A stretch of DNA of 64,000 bases from Microbacterium arborescens (lineage in GTDB: Bacteria > Actinomycetota > Actinomycetes > Actinomycetales > Microbacteriaceae): contig NZ_CP128474.1 in the NCBI RefSeq assembly GCF_030369635.1, forward strand, positions 992,001-1,056,000, written 5' to 3'. The position numbers and the translations under genes are program-made. The first letter of the stretch is position 1. Every line of letters starts with the position of its first letter. Positions 1 through 8,735 of this stretch are shown one piece after another. Below the pieces are notes generated by a model, which did not search any database, was not told the origin of the DNA, and was given only the letters and a program-made list of their open reading frames with translations.

Positions 1-691
1 CCGCGGGATCGACGGCGTTGGCCTGCGAACGAAGCTCGAGAGCGCCCGCCTCACGGTCGCGTGCGTAGTGCAGCACCTCTCCCGAGTACTCGGTCATGAC
101 GTACACGGCGTCTTCGGCGCTGTTGAGCACGAGGTGGCGGGGGCCGCTGCCGGCTGGTGCCGCGGCCGTGCCTGATCCGACTGGAGTCAGCGACAGGTCG
201 TCGCCGAGGGCGAACTGCCCCACGAGGTCGTCTCCGAGCGAGACGAAATACGCGAACCGGCCGTCGGACGAAGGCAGCACGGAGTGGAGCTTGGCGAACT
301 GCACGCGCCCGGTGGGCTCGAGGATCGTGCCATCGGCGATGGGAGCGACGAACCCGTAGTCGCCGCCGTACGACGCCGCCAGCAGAGCCGTGCCGCCGCG
401 GGTCAGCGCGATGTAGCTGACCGATCCGTCCGGCAGCGGGAACCGCGAGACGGGGGTGAGCTCACCCGTGCCGCGATCGAGCGAGAGCGTGACGATCGCC
501 GCGGGCTCGTCCGAGGCCGCACCCTTGACGCCGGCGTAGACGAGATCGCGCTCGCCGTCGATCGCGAAGGTGCCGGTGCCGGTGAGGCCCTCGGCGACGA
601 AGACGCGTTCGAGAGCGTCGCCGTCGAGCCGGAAGACGCTGATGCTGCTGTCACCCGCGTTGGCGACCAGGACGAGAGAGGAATCAGTCAC
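1..691 (-). CDS. Lactonase-family beta-propeller protein, N-terminal part
   Basis: The gene runs off the left edge of the window, so only about 230 N-terminal residues are present. They begin MTDSSLVLVANAGDSSISVF and show repeating beta-propeller blades with small polar turns (VANAGDSS, DGRFAYFV, GPRHLVLN, AEDAVYVM). This is the pattern of the 6-phosphogluconolactonase-like (YbhE/Pgl) seven-bladed lactonase fold. Family members hydrolyse sugar lactones or act as cytoplasmic propellers of unknown substrate. There is no signal peptide. The GTG start at 691 is supported by a TAGGCT box exactly 6 nt upstream, and no Shine-Dalgarno is visible. The substrate cannot be read from this fragment. Confidence 0.8.
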   Translation of the reverse strand, partial: MTDSSLVLVANAGDSSISVFRLDGDALERVFVAEGLTGTGTFAIDGERDLVYAGVKGAASDEPAAIVTLSLDRGTGELTPVSRFPLPDGSVSYIALTRGGTALLAASYGGDYGFVAPIADGTILEPTGRVQFAKLHSVLPSSDGRFAYFVSLGDDLVGQFALGDDLSLTPVGSGTAAAPAGSGPRHLVLNSAEDAVYVMTEYSGEVLHYARDREAGALELRSQANAVDPA

Positions 692-697
692 GTCACG

Positions 698-703
698 AGC
701 CTA
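698..703 (-). promoter_or_regulatory. -10 box of leaderless lactonase gene
   Basis: TAGGCT on the minus strand ends 6 nt before the GTG at 691. This places the transcription start on the first base of the start codon. Confidence 0.6.
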
Positions 704-764
704 GCTCCGTGCCCCGAGGGCGAGGCGGCGGGAGAGGGTGCCGGGGACTGATAAACTCGACGAC

Positions 765-856
765 GGAAGTGTGTCCGAGCGGCCTAAGGAGCATGGCTGG
801 AATCCATGTAGGCGGGGTAACTCGCCTCGCAGGTTCAAATCCTGTCACTTCCGCCA
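765..856 (+). tRNA. tRNA-Ser (GGA anticodon)
   Basis: The sequence folds as a class II tRNA. The acceptor arm GGAAGTG pairs with CACTTCC. The anticodon stem CATGG/CCATG encloses the loop CTGGAAT with anticodon GGA at 799-801, which reads UCC. A long variable arm (GGCGGGG...CTCGCCTC region) and a T-loop GTTCAAATC follow. The discriminator G at 853 is followed by an encoded CCA (854-856). The long variable arm and the GGA anticodon identify a serine tRNA. No integrase or attachment-site duplication is visible nearby. Confidence 0.96.
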
Positions 857-858
857 GA

Positions 859-895
859 ACGAAGGGCGTCACACCGCGAGGGTGGCGCCCTTCGT
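859..895 (+). terminator. Hairpin terminator after tRNA-Ser
   Basis: A 14-bp inverted repeat (859-872 with 882-895, one mismatch) lies 2 nt after the tRNA CCA end. The U-tract is poor, as is usual in high-GC actinobacteria. Confidence 0.6.
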
Positions 896-972
896 CATGC
901 CAGGGGGTCTCGGCACCGATCTCGTCGCGGCCGTGACGCTCCGGACGGACAGGTTCAGCGAAGGAGAATCCG

Positions 973-1467
973 ATGCGGAGCGGTTTCGGTGCGATATCCC
1001 TGATCCTCGTCGGATTGCTGGGGTTGGCCGCGTGCAGCCAGCCTCAGCAACCGTCGCCGACGACCTCGTGGACGACTTCCGAGCAGTGTCCTGCTGAATT
1101 GGCGGACACCCTGGGGTGCGAGGGGTACCGATCCATCAGCGCTACCGAGGACGGAGCGCCGATCGACTGGGCCGCTGGGGGTGCGATAACCCTCCGAGCC
1201 GGGGACGTGAGCAGCACGCCCGTGTTGGTGATCGGAACCCCCTGCAACACGCTCACCATTCCCGTCGCATTCCGCGGGAGCATCATCGTTCCCGGTGAAG
1301 CAACCACGACGCTGAAAGCGTGCGACCAGACGCGAACGGCTGAGCAGGCCTGGATGCAGAAGGCCTTTGCCACGGATGTCGCATGGTCGAGGGTCGGTGG
1401 CAGGCTGACGATCACGGCGGGAACGGCAGCAATCGTCTTCGGCCCGGATGCTTCATCCGACGGATGA
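973..1467 (+). CDS. Small secreted lipoprotein of unknown function
   Basis: This 164-residue protein starts at an ATG preceded by GAAGGAGAA, a good ribosome binding site. The N-terminus is a lipoprotein signal peptide: M-R-S, a hydrophobic stretch (ISLILVGLLGL) and the lipobox L-A-A-C with the lipidated cysteine at residue 21. The mature part is short, with a Thr/Ser/Pro-rich start, several cysteines (CPAEL, LGCEG, GTPCNT, KACDQ) that could form disulphides, and a beta-rich remainder. I recognise no domain family. The gene probably encodes a membrane-anchored extracellular protein. It stands alone between the tRNA and a gene on the opposite strand. Confidence 0.8.
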   Translation: MRSGFGAISLILVGLLGLAACSQPQQPSPTTSWTTSEQCPAELADTLGCEGYRSISATEDGAPIDWAAGGAITLRAGDVSSTPVLVIGTPCNTLTIPVAFRGSIIVPGEATTTLKACDQTRTAEQAWMQKAFATDVAWSRVGGRLTITAGTAAIVFGPDASSDG

Positions 1468-1536
1468 CTCACGTTGCCGCGCCGGTGATCTGGTAACAGC
1501 GACCATCACTGGACCGCCACACGGTAGCGCTCTTGG

Positions 1537-2145
1537 TCATGCCAGGATGCCGTCCCACACGCGCCCGCCCTCGGCGATGCGCTGCGACGCGTCGAGCCGG
1601 GCTGCGGGAGTGGCGGGCTTGCGGCGCGCCTGCGCGTGGATGCACCCCGCGAACTGCGCGGAGAAGTCGCGGCGGGGATGCCGCTGCGTGACCGCCCGCA
1701 GGATGCCGGCATCCCACAGCTCGGGAGCGACTCCTGAGACGTCGAGGCTCGTCGCCACTTCGAGCAGGTGGCCCTCGGGATCGAGCGCCGGATCGACGCT
1801 CAGCCACATGTGGCGCTCGATGATCTCGCGCACCCGTTCGCGGCGTTCCACGGGCCACCCGGCGCCGGCCGCGAAGAGCCACCCCGCGGCGCCGCCGGCC
1901 GATTCGAAGGCGATCTCGTGGGCGTCGAAGGCAGGGGTGACACCGAGGTCGTGGAGCATCGCGGCGACGTAGAGGACCTCGGCGTCGTGGTCGAGCCCGA
2001 GCGCTTCGGCGCGCAGCCGCGCCCAGGCCCACGACCGGATGCCGTGATCAACGAGCGCGGGCGACGACCACCGGCGCACGGCCTCGAGTGCGAGCAACGC
2101 CGTGGGTGTGGGCGGAGCGAGGAGGTCATCGAGATCGCGGGTCAT
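1537..2145 (-). CDS. HD-domain hydrolase (cyanamide hydratase-like)
   Basis: This 202-residue protein carries the HD phosphohydrolase signature. A metal-ligand His lies near residue 34 (LVDHGIRS), the H-D pair is at 65-66 (AAMLHDLG), and further acidic and His residues follow (AHEIAFES, IIERHMWL). The arrangement resembles the small HD proteins related to fungal cyanamide hydratase, for which bacterial substrates are mostly unknown. It should be cytoplasmic and metal-dependent. The ATG start at 2145 has CAGAAT 6 nt upstream, a possible imperfect -10 box for a leaderless mRNA. The gene converges on the lipoprotein gene. The specific reaction is not inferable from the sequence. Confidence 0.8.
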   Translation of the reverse strand: MTRDLDDLLAPPTPTALLALEAVRRWSSPALVDHGIRSWAWARLRAEALGLDHDAEVLYVAAMLHDLGVTPAFDAHEIAFESAGGAAGWLFAAGAGWPVERRERVREIIERHMWLSVDPALDPEGHLLEVATSLDVSGVAPELWDAGILRAVTQRHPRRDFSAQFAGCIHAQARRKPATPAARLDASQRIAEGGRVWDGILA

Positions 2146-2345
2146 GCGCTCATTCTGCGCCGGCGACGACGGCCCGCATCGGCCGGCTGCGGACTCCGGC
2201 AGGCATCAGAGCCACCCTGTCCCGAATGCGACGGCGCGGAGCATTGGGAGGCCGTCACGAAGAGTCATATGGCCCCGACGACCCCGATTCGGGTTTAGCG
2301 TCGGTGGGTCGCCATCGCGACGTCATCCCTCTCAGGAGCACCACC

Positions 2346-3740
2346 ATGAGTTCTGCCACCTCGAAGAACGCCGCGCCCGCGAAGCGGAAGAAGCCCTTCT
2401 ACCGCTCGTTCGGCTTCCAGATCACGATCGCCCTCGTCGCGGGCGTCCTCCTCGGCCTGCTGGCACGCCAGCTCGGGCCCGATGCCGAGGGCAACCCGAA
2501 CGGGCTCGCCGCGACGCTGTCGACCATCGGCAGCGGCTACGTCACGCTGCTGCGCACGGCGGTCGTGCCGCTGATCTTCCTCGCGATCGTCGCCTCGATC
2601 ACGCAGCTGCGCAACGTCACGAACGCCGCGCGCCTGGCGGGTCAGACGCTGCTGTGGTTCGGGATCACCGCGCTGATCGCCGTGACCATCGGTATCGTGC
2701 TGGGCGTCACGATCCAGCCCGGCGCACGCGTCGACGCCGGTGAGCTCACGCCCGATGTCCCCTCGAGCGTCGGCTCGTGGTGGAGCTTCTTGACGGGCCT
2801 CATCCCGCAGAACTTCCTCGGTCTGTCGGTGTCGACCTCGATCAACCCCGAGACGGGTGCCGCGAGCTCGAGCGTCGGGTACAACGTGCTCCAGATCATC
2901 GTGATCTCGGTCGCGATCGGCATCGCCGCCCTCAAGCTCGGCAAGCGCGCCGAGGCGTTCGTGTCGTTCACCGAGTCGGCACTGAAGGTCGTCCAGCGGG
3001 TGCTCTGGTGGATCATCCGCATCGCCCCGATCGGCACCCTCGGCCTGATCGGATCCGCTGTCGTCACCTACGGCTGGGAGAAGCTCACGACGCTGCTCTG
3101 GTTCGCCGTGGCGATCTACATCGGCCTCGCCCTCGTACTCTTCGTGGTGTACCCCGTGCTGCTGAAGACCCACGGCCTGTCGATCCGGCAGTACTTCTCG
3201 GGTGTCTGGCCCGCCGTGCAGCTCGCGTTCGTCTCGCGTTCCTCGATCGGCACGCTGCCGCTCACGCAGCGCGTGACGGAGCGCAACCTCGGTGTCCCGC
3301 GCGAGTACGCATCGTTCGCCGTGCCGTTCGGCGCGACGACCAAGATGGACGGCTGCGCCGCGATCTACCCGGCGATCGCGGCGATCTTCGTCGCGCAGTT
3401 CTTCGGCCTCGAGCTCAATGCGGTCCAGTACCTGCTCATCGTCGTCGTCTCCGTGGTCGGGTCGGCCGCGACGGCGGGCACGACCGGCGCGACGGTGATG
3501 CTGACGCTGACCCTGACGACCCTGGGCCTGCCCCTCGAGGGGGTCGGTCTGCTGCTGGCGATCGACCCGATCCTCGACATGGGCCGCACCGCCGTCAACG
3601 TCGCGGGCCAGGCGCTCGTGCCGACGATCGTGGCCAAGCGCGAGGGCATCCTCGACCGGGAGCTGTACGACGCCGAGCGTTCGGGTGACCCGTTCGCCGA
3701 CGACAGCGCGGACGAGCTGGAGGCGCCGGCCCGGGCGTGA
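2346..3740 (+). CDS. Dicarboxylate/amino acid:cation symporter (SDF family)
   Basis: This 464-residue integral membrane protein belongs to the sodium:dicarboxylate symporter (DAACS/SDF) family, which imports C4-dicarboxylates or acidic amino acids with Na+ or H+. The N-terminus is basic (AKRKKPFYRS), followed by a hydrophobic segment (ITIALVAGVLLGLLA) and TM2 (AVVPLIFLAIVASI). The Ser-rich re-entrant loop (VSRSSIGTLPLT) and the TM7-HP2 signature (FGATTKMDGCAA, then DMGRTAVNVAGQ) are present. The ATG at 2346 follows CAGGAGCACC, and the long in-frame upstream extension has no transporter character. A second, more distant SDF gene lies at 47396. The exact substrate is not decided by the sequence. 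Confidence 0.92.
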   Translation: MSSATSKNAAPAKRKKPFYRSFGFQITIALVAGVLLGLLARQLGPDAEGNPNGLAATLSTIGSGYVTLLRTAVVPLIFLAIVASITQLRNVTNAARLAGQTLLWFGITALIAVTIGIVLGVTIQPGARVDAGELTPDVPSSVGSWWSFLTGLIPQNFLGLSVSTSINPETGAASSSVGYNVLQIIVISVAIGIAALKLGKRAEAFVSFTESALKVVQRVLWWIIRIAPIGTLGLIGSAVVTYGWEKLTTLLWFAVAIYIGLALVLFVVYPVLLKTHGLSIRQYFSGVWPAVQLAFVSRSSIGTLPLTQRVTERNLGVPREYASFAVPFGATTKMDGCAAIYPAIAAIFVAQFFGLELNAVQYLLIVVVSVVGSAATAGTTGATVMLTLTLTTLGLPLEGVGLLLAIDPILDMGRTAVNVAGQALVPTIVAKREGILDRELYDAERSGDPFADDSADELEAPARA

Positions 3741-3757
3741 CCTTCGCGCTCACCTGA

Positions 3758-3823
3758 ATGGGGCGCACTTCGCGGCATCCGGCGCAGTTTCTTCTGCGCT
3801 CGACGTCGGGAAGTGCGCCCCAT
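3758..3823. repeat. Long nested palindrome between convergent genes
   Basis: A perfect 14-bp inverted repeat (3758-3771 ATGGGGCGCACTTC with 3810-3823) encloses a second perfect 6-bp hairpin (GCGCAG 3782-3787 with CTGCGC 3794-3799). It lies between the stop of the symporter gene and the stop of the converging transglutaminase gene. It could act as a bidirectional terminator or be a member of a dispersed palindromic repeat family. Confidence 0.8.
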
Positions 3824-3846
3824 CCGGCGTGCGGAGGGGGAGGGGA

Positions 3847-6171
3847 TCAGGCGCGGACGAGGGCGCGGGGGAGCAGGACGGCCCCGATGCGTCGCGGCGT
3901 CGAGACCGACGCGAGCAGCCCGCGGCGGACGGCGAGGGCATCGGATGCCGCGGCGCGGCCCGCGGCCGTATCGCGCGCACCGTCGGGGGCGCCGTAGCTC
4001 GTCCGCTCGACGGCGGCGACCAGGCCCTCGATCCGGCCGGCGGGGACGGTCGGCACGGCCGCGAGCCGGATGCCGAGGGCGCGAGGGCTGTCGGCATCGT
4101 CGACGCGGAGGCCGACGTCGCGCGCGCTCTCGCGGACGATCCGCCAGGCCGCGAGGACATCGCCGCGTTCGGCCGCCCTCGTCTGCCAGCGCCGCCGCAC
4201 CGTCCCGACGAGAGCGGGCAAGAGCACGAGTGCCGCGAAACCGAGGACGACGGCGCCGTAGGGCAGCACGACCGCCAGGGGAGAAGCGCCGGAGTCGGCG
4301 CCCGCGCCGGTCGTCGCCGTCGGCGTCGGGGTCTCCCCGGCCTCCGGCGCGGTCGTCGCGGTCTGCTGCGGCGCGGGTGCCGGAGGCACGTCCTGCCCGC
4401 CGTCGTCGGGCAGCGGCTGTGCCGAGCGGGTGTAGGTCGCGGGGGTGCCGAGGCTGTTGGTGGGCTCGAACGGGATCCAGCCGATGCCGGCGAAGTACAC
4501 CTCCGGCCACGCGTGCAGCTGCGAGCTCAGAACGGTCGCGACGCTCTCGCCGTCGACCACACGGCCGGTCAGCGTGCCCGGCAGGTAACCGATCACGATG
4601 CGGGAGGGCATGCCGAGGGTGCGCGCCATCACGGCGAATGCGGAGGCGAAGTGCACGCAGTATCCGCTGCGGACCTCGAGGAAGTCCGCGATCGCGTCCA
4701 CGCCCGATCCGTCGAACCCGTCGGCCACCGGAGCGTCGAGCGAGTAGGTGAACTCCGAGCTGCGGAACCAGCGCTGCAGCGCGGCGAGCCGGTCGTAATC
4801 GTTCGCCGCGCCCGATGCGACGTCGAGCGCGGTCCGCGCGATCGAGGAGGGCATGTCGGCGGGCAGCTGGGTGACCGTGTCGGGAAGCCCCTCGGTCGTC
4901 GTGCCGGCCGCCTGGATCTGCTCGAGTGTCGGACGCACGACATGCGTCGTCGCGACGTACTCCTGTCCCTGCGTGTCGGCGCCGGCGGCGATCACCGTGC
5001 GGTTGGCGGGCATCGCCTCCCAACCGCCCGAGAGGTCGTCGACGCGCACGGCGGGACCGGGGACCGGCAGCCACGCCGACGAGAGCTGCGTGATGCTGAC
5101 GGTCGTCTGGTACTCCGTCACGCGCATGTCGGGGTCGGCGACGACGGGACCGAGGGCCTCGGGGGTGAGGGGCGTCGTCTCGTCACGGTCGGGCTCCCAG
5201 ACGTCGCCGTCGAAGCTCGACAGCGTCGCGGCCCGCAGATACGGCATGCTGGGCGCGTTGGTTCGCGTCGTGAGCACCTCGACGTCGGTGGGGCGACGCA
5301 GATCGTCGCCGAGTTCGAGGCTGGCATTGATGGTGGTGGCGGGGCCGGTGCCGATTCCGACGCGCGGTGCGGGCCGGGGGAGCTCCGGTACGACGATGAC
5401 GGTGGCCACGATCGCGGTCACCGCGAGGCCCGCAGCGAGCACGGCGCCGGCGCGCCCCGGGCGCACGCGCGGCTCCGCGTCGCCGCCTCGCCGCGCCTCG
5501 GCGGCGGTCTCGGCGACGGACCGGGCGAGCGCTCGCTCGCGCGAGCGGGTCTCGGCGCGGATGAGCAGCAGGATCGCGGCCGCGAAGACGATGAACGCGA
5601 TGAGGTCGACGGGTGCGGGCACGGACAGGGCCGGGATCAGCCAGACCGCGATGAGGGCGACGGCCGCGAGCAAGGGCATCCGCGCCGTGATCACCGTGTG
5701 GTCGAGCAGCACCGTCAGCGCGGCGATCGCCGCCACGGCGATGACCGCCAACGGTCGCTCGGCGATGAGAGGCGCGACGCCGTTGATGATCTGCTCGCTC
5801 GCGCCGGCGACGAGCGACGGCAGCTCGGCGAAGGTCCCGGGCGTCGGGATGACGCGGAGGAGCGCGGTGTCTGCGAAGTAGACCGCCGTGACGAGCGCGC
5901 ATGCCGTCACCAGTTCGGCGAGGGTGACCACCACGGCGGGGGTGCGCAGCCGCCGCAGCCCGATGCCGACCAGCAGCACCGCCGCGGCCACCGCGACCGC
6001 GACCGCGAGCCATGCGCCGGCGGCGACGACACGCAGCAGGGGGAGGATCGCGGCGACGATCGACACCAGGAGGACTGCCGCGAGGCGGACGTCGCCGGTG
6101 CGGCCCAGGTCGGCGCGTGAGGGCATCAGGAGGCGAGACCGCCACCGGCGCAGGGCGTCAGAACGCGGCAC
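3847..6171 (-). CDS. Transglutaminase-like membrane protein (TgpA/DUF3488 type)
   Basis: This protein of about 774 residues has an N-terminal block of several membrane segments (LAAVLLVSIVAAILPLL, AVAVAVAAAVLLVGIG, LIAFIVFAAAILLLI and others). An extracytoplasmic transglutaminase-core domain follows, with the catalytic Cys near residue 503 in SGYCVHFASAFAVMARTLG, His near 552 in SSQLHAWPEVYF, and the third position in GWIPFEPT. A Pro/Thr-rich linker, one more membrane helix (YGAVVLGFAALVLLPAL) and a cytoplasmic tail end the protein. Start codons at 6171 (14-nt overlap with the upstream DUF58 gene) and 6126 are both possible. It is the last gene of a MoxR-DUF58-transglutaminase operon, a widespread set thought to act on the cell envelope. 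Its substrate is unknown. Confidence 0.88.
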   Translation of the reverse strand: MPRSDALRRWRSRLLMPSRADLGRTGDVRLAAVLLVSIVAAILPLLRVVAAGAWLAVAVAVAAAVLLVGIGLRRLRTPAVVVTLAELVTACALVTAVYFADTALLRVIPTPGTFAELPSLVAGASEQIINGVAPLIAERPLAVIAVAAIAALTVLLDHTVITARMPLLAAVALIAVWLIPALSVPAPVDLIAFIVFAAAILLLIRAETRSRERALARSVAETAAEARRGGDAEPRVRPGRAGAVLAAGLAVTAIVATVIVVPELPRPAPRVGIGTGPATTINASLELGDDLRRPTDVEVLTTRTNAPSMPYLRAATLSSFDGDVWEPDRDETTPLTPEALGPVVADPDMRVTEYQTTVSITQLSSAWLPVPGPAVRVDDLSGGWEAMPANRTVIAAGADTQGQEYVATTHVVRPTLEQIQAAGTTTEGLPDTVTQLPADMPSSIARTALDVASGAANDYDRLAALQRWFRSSEFTYSLDAPVADGFDGSGVDAIADFLEVRSGYCVHFASAFAVMARTLGMPSRIVIGYLPGTLTGRVVDGESVATVLSSQLHAWPEVYFAGIGWIPFEPTNSLGTPATYTRSAQPLPDDGGQDVPPAPAPQQTATTAPEAGETPTPTATTGAGADSGASPLAVVLPYGAVVLGFAALVLLPALVGTVRRRWQTRAAERGDVLAAWRIVRESARDVGLRVDDADSPRALGIRLAAVPTVPAGRIEGLVAAVERTSYGAPDGARDTAAGRAAASDALAVRRGLLASVSTPRRIGAVLLPRALVRA

Positions 6172-7438
6172 GAGCGGTCCCTCGTTCGGTGGCGGCGCGC
6201 CAGGTCTCGGTGAGGTCGCCCTCGGCGCTCAGGACGGCCGCCCGCCATCCGGCCCCGGATGCCCGTGCGATGGCCTCGTCGGACGAGTCGGCCGCCAGCA
6301 GAACCGGGAGGGCGCTGTGCGCCACGAGCGGCGCCAGCGCGTCGGCATCGGCCGTGGTCACGCGAGCGGACACGACGACGACCGGCCCGGCGACGGTTCC
6401 TGCGAACAGGCGGGGGAGGCCCGCCAACCGGTCGTCGGACCCGGTGACGAGGGTCGCGAGGTCGAGCGCGAGCTGCTCGACCGCGAGCGTGTCGCCGGCC
6501 GGCACCGGTGCACCGAGGGGGTGCCCTTCGGCGTCGATGACGGTGACGTCGTAGCCTTCGCGGGTGAGGCGGGCGACGGCCGAGACGGCGGCCGTCACAG
6601 CGGCCTCGAAGGTCGGGTCCTCGCCCGGCAGCGACGCGGCCGGCGCCCACCGGACTGCCGCCCGGTCGAGCACGACGGTGGCCTCGGGCGTGGACTCCTG
6701 CTCCTCCTGGCGCACCATCAGCTCGTCGTGGTGGGCGCTCGCCCGCCAGTTGATCCGCCGCATCGAGTCGCCCGGGGCGTAGGTGCGCGGGATCAGGTTG
6801 TCGGCCCCCTCGCCCAGCTGGTGAGTCGCGGTGTGGAGGCTGCCGCCGGCCTCGCCCGGATACTCCGCCAGCGGCGGCAGCATCACGGTGGCCGGTGCGA
6901 CGGTGATCGGCTCCACGGCGCCCACCCGCACGCTGCGACGGGTGAACCCGAAGGGATCGGTGACGACGATCGCGAAGGGACCGACATCGCGGATGCCGCG
7001 CCGGGTACCGCGGATGCGGTAGGTCAGGCGCACGCGGTCGAGGGCGGCGGCGCCGGTGAGGATGCCGGAGGCGTCGCCCTCGACACCGTCCGGCAGGGCG
7101 TCGGTCCATCGGGCGATCGCGCCCGAGAGACCGCCGCGAGCCGTTGCATGCACCGTCACGGTGCTCTCGCTGCCGACGGCCGTCACGTCGGGGGAGAACG
7201 AGCGCGAGACATCGCCGTAGCGGTGGACGAACCACAGCGACATCCAGCCCAGCGCGACACTCGCGATCAGCAGCACGCCGACGTAGACGAGCTCCGGGAC
7301 GCCGAACGAGTGAGCGCACACGACGGCGGCGAGCCCGATCACGACCGCACCGACGCCGCGGGGCGTCAGCGGCCAGGCACGCCGGAGGATGCGGCCCAGC
7401 GGCGGGCGCCGGCGGGCCTGGGCAGGAGAACCGGTCAT
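6158..7438 (-). CDS. DUF58 domain-containing membrane protein
   Basis: This 426-residue protein has two hydrophobic N-terminal segments (GVGAVVIGLAAVVCAHSF, LVYVGVLLIASVALGWM), a beta-rich extracytoplasmic-like region, and the DUF58 signature YAPGDSMRRINWRASAHHDE, followed by a vWA-like C-terminal part (VVLDRAAVRWA, VTVIDAEG, VVVVSARV). DUF58 proteins are regularly encoded next to MoxR ATPases, and this one ends inside the start region of the transglutaminase gene. It follows the MoxR gene by only 7 nt, so the three are very probably co-transcribed and translationally coupled. The MoxR ATPase is expected to act on the vWA-like part as a chaperone or remodelling partner. The precise role is unknown. 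Confidence 0.88.
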   Translation of the reverse strand: MTGSPAQARRRPPLGRILRRAWPLTPRGVGAVVIGLAAVVCAHSFGVPELVYVGVLLIASVALGWMSLWFVHRYGDVSRSFSPDVTAVGSESTVTVHATARGGLSGAIARWTDALPDGVEGDASGILTGAAALDRVRLTYRIRGTRRGIRDVGPFAIVVTDPFGFTRRSVRVGAVEPITVAPATVMLPPLAEYPGEAGGSLHTATHQLGEGADNLIPRTYAPGDSMRRINWRASAHHDELMVRQEEQESTPEATVVLDRAAVRWAPAASLPGEDPTFEAAVTAAVSAVARLTREGYDVTVIDAEGHPLGAPVPAGDTLAVEQLALDLATLVTGSDDRLAGLPRLFAGTVAGPVVVVSARVTTADADALAPLVAHSALPVLLAADSSDEAIARASGAGWRAAVLSAEGDLTETWRAATERGTARAAF

Positions 7439-7445
7439 GGCGGGC

Positions 7446-8438
7446 TCAGCGGACCGGAAGCGGGACCGGCACCGTCGCGGCGATGTCGGCGAGCGCCGCC
7501 TCGACCACCTCGGCGCCGCTCCGGCCGCGGGATGCGCCGGTCGTCCGCGCCGGGATGAGGCGGTGGGCCAGAACCGGCTGCAGGAGCGCGACGATGTCGT
7601 CGGGGATGACGAAGGGGCGGCCGTCGAGCGCCGCCCACACTTTGGCGGCGCGGACGAGCTGCAGCGTGGCGCGCGGGCTGGCGCCCAGGCGGAGGTCGCG
7701 GTGATCGCGGGTGGCCCGGGCGATGGCGACGGCGTACTCCTCGACCGCGGGCGAGACGTGCAGGCTCCGTGCCCACGCGATGAGCCCCCGAACCTCGTGC
7801 GCCGTGATGACGGCCGCGAGCGAGGAGAGGGGGTTGACGGTGTCGCGCTCGCGCAGCATCCGGGCCTCGGACGCAGCGTCGGGATAGCCCATGGAGATGC
7901 GCATCATGAACCGGTCGCGCTGCGCCTCCGGCAGCGCGTACGTGCCCTCCATCTCGAGGGGGTTCTGCGTCGCGACCACCAGGAACGGCGCGGGAAGCCC
8001 GTGGGTGCGGCCGTCCACGGTCACCTGACGTTCCTCCATCGCCTCCAGCAGTGCCGACTGCGTCTTGGGGGAGGAGCGGTTGATCTCGTCGGCGATGACG
8101 ATGTGGGCGAAGATCGCCCCCTGCTTGAACTCGAACTCGCGGTCGGCCTGATTGAACACGCTCACGCCGGTGACGTCGCCGGGGAGCAGGTCGGGGGTGA
8201 ACTGGATGCGGCGCACGGTGGCATCGACCGTCGCGGCCAGCGCACGCGCGAGCATCGTCTTCCCGACGCCCGGCACGTCCTCGATGAGGAGGTGCCCCTC
8301 GGCGAGCAGGCACACCAGTGCCGAGCGCACGGCCTCGGGCTTGCCGTCGATGACGCGGGCGATGCTCGCCGAGATCGCGTCGGTGGTCGCGGCGAACCGA
8401 TCCGGGCCGAAAGCCGCCTGGGTGCCGTCGTTGGTCAT
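7446..8438 (-). CDS. MoxR-family AAA+ ATPase
   Basis: This 330-residue cytoplasmic AAA+ ATPase has a Walker A motif (EDVPGVGKTMLA, residues about 52-63), Walker B (VIADEINR), sensor 1 (VVATQNPLEMEGTYALPEAQ) and a C-terminal lid with sensor 2 region (LGASPRATLQLVRAAK). These motifs are diagnostic of the MoxR family. The ATG at 8438 follows GAGGGG with a normal spacing. It is the first gene of the MoxR-DUF58-transglutaminase operon. MoxR proteins act as chaperone-like ATPases maturing vWA/DUF58 partners or metal-dependent enzymes, and the target here is inferred to be the next gene product. Confidence 0.93.
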   Translation of the reverse strand: MTNDGTQAAFGPDRFAATTDAISASIARVIDGKPEAVRSALVCLLAEGHLLIEDVPGVGKTMLARALAATVDATVRRIQFTPDLLPGDVTGVSVFNQADREFEFKQGAIFAHIVIADEINRSSPKTQSALLEAMEERQVTVDGRTHGLPAPFLVVATQNPLEMEGTYALPEAQRDRFMMRISMGYPDAASEARMLRERDTVNPLSSLAAVITAHEVRGLIAWARSLHVSPAVEEYAVAIARATRDHRDLRLGASPRATLQLVRAAKVWAALDGRPFVIPDDIVALLQPVLAHRLIPARTTGASRGRSGAEVVEAALADIAATVPVPLPVR

Positions 8439-8536
8439 GCGATCCCCTCGTTCTCGGCGCCGCGTGCCCCGCCGCGTCGCGCCCGTCTGGCGAGAGCCTA
8501 ACCGGCCCCGGTGTCGGGAGGACTCAGGTTCCGGGT

Positions 8537-8542
8537 TAGACT
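8537..8542 (+). promoter_or_regulatory. -10 box of SRP RNA gene
   Basis: TAGACT lies 7-8 nt before the 5' arm of the SRP RNA, the expected -10 position. Confidence 0.5.
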
Positions 8543-8548
8543 GGGAAC

Positions 8549-8640
8549 AGCTCTCCGCGAGGCGGCATCCAGGCCAACTCCCCCAGGACGGAAACGTAGC
8601 AAGGGTAACCGGGCTCTGCCGGGTTCGCGGAGAGTCTTAC
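8549..8640 (+). ncRNA. ffs: Signal recognition particle 4.5S RNA (small bacterial type)
   Basis: The terminal stem CTCTCCGCG (8551-8559) pairs with CGCGGAGAG (8626-8634). Inside it is the conserved SRP domain IV with the Ffh-binding internal loops (CCAGGACGGAAACGTAGCAA), including the GGAA-type tetraloop region. The size, about 85-90 nt, is that of the actinobacterial small SRP RNA lacking the Alu domain. A run of T residues (8641-8645) directly after the terminal stem can serve as terminator. The RNA binds Ffh to target membrane and secretory proteins co-translationally. Confidence 0.93.
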
Positions 8641-8723
8641 TTTTTCCCCACCGTCGTGGCCTGCGGCATCCGCCGCCACGACCGTGGTCGATATTCACGG
8701 CTCGTGGTCAGGCCTCTCCCTCT

Positions 8724-8729
8724 TAGGCT
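8724..8729 (+). promoter_or_regulatory. -10 box of leaderless pta-ackA operon
   Basis: TAGGCT ends exactly 6 nt before the GTG start at 8736, and no Shine-Dalgarno lies between them. Confidence 0.6.
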
Positions 8730-8735
8730 GAACCC

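Noticed and set aside
765..856. tRNA-Ser as an integration site of a mobile element
   Set aside because: No integrase, no duplicated 3' tRNA segment and no change in gene content next to it in the window.
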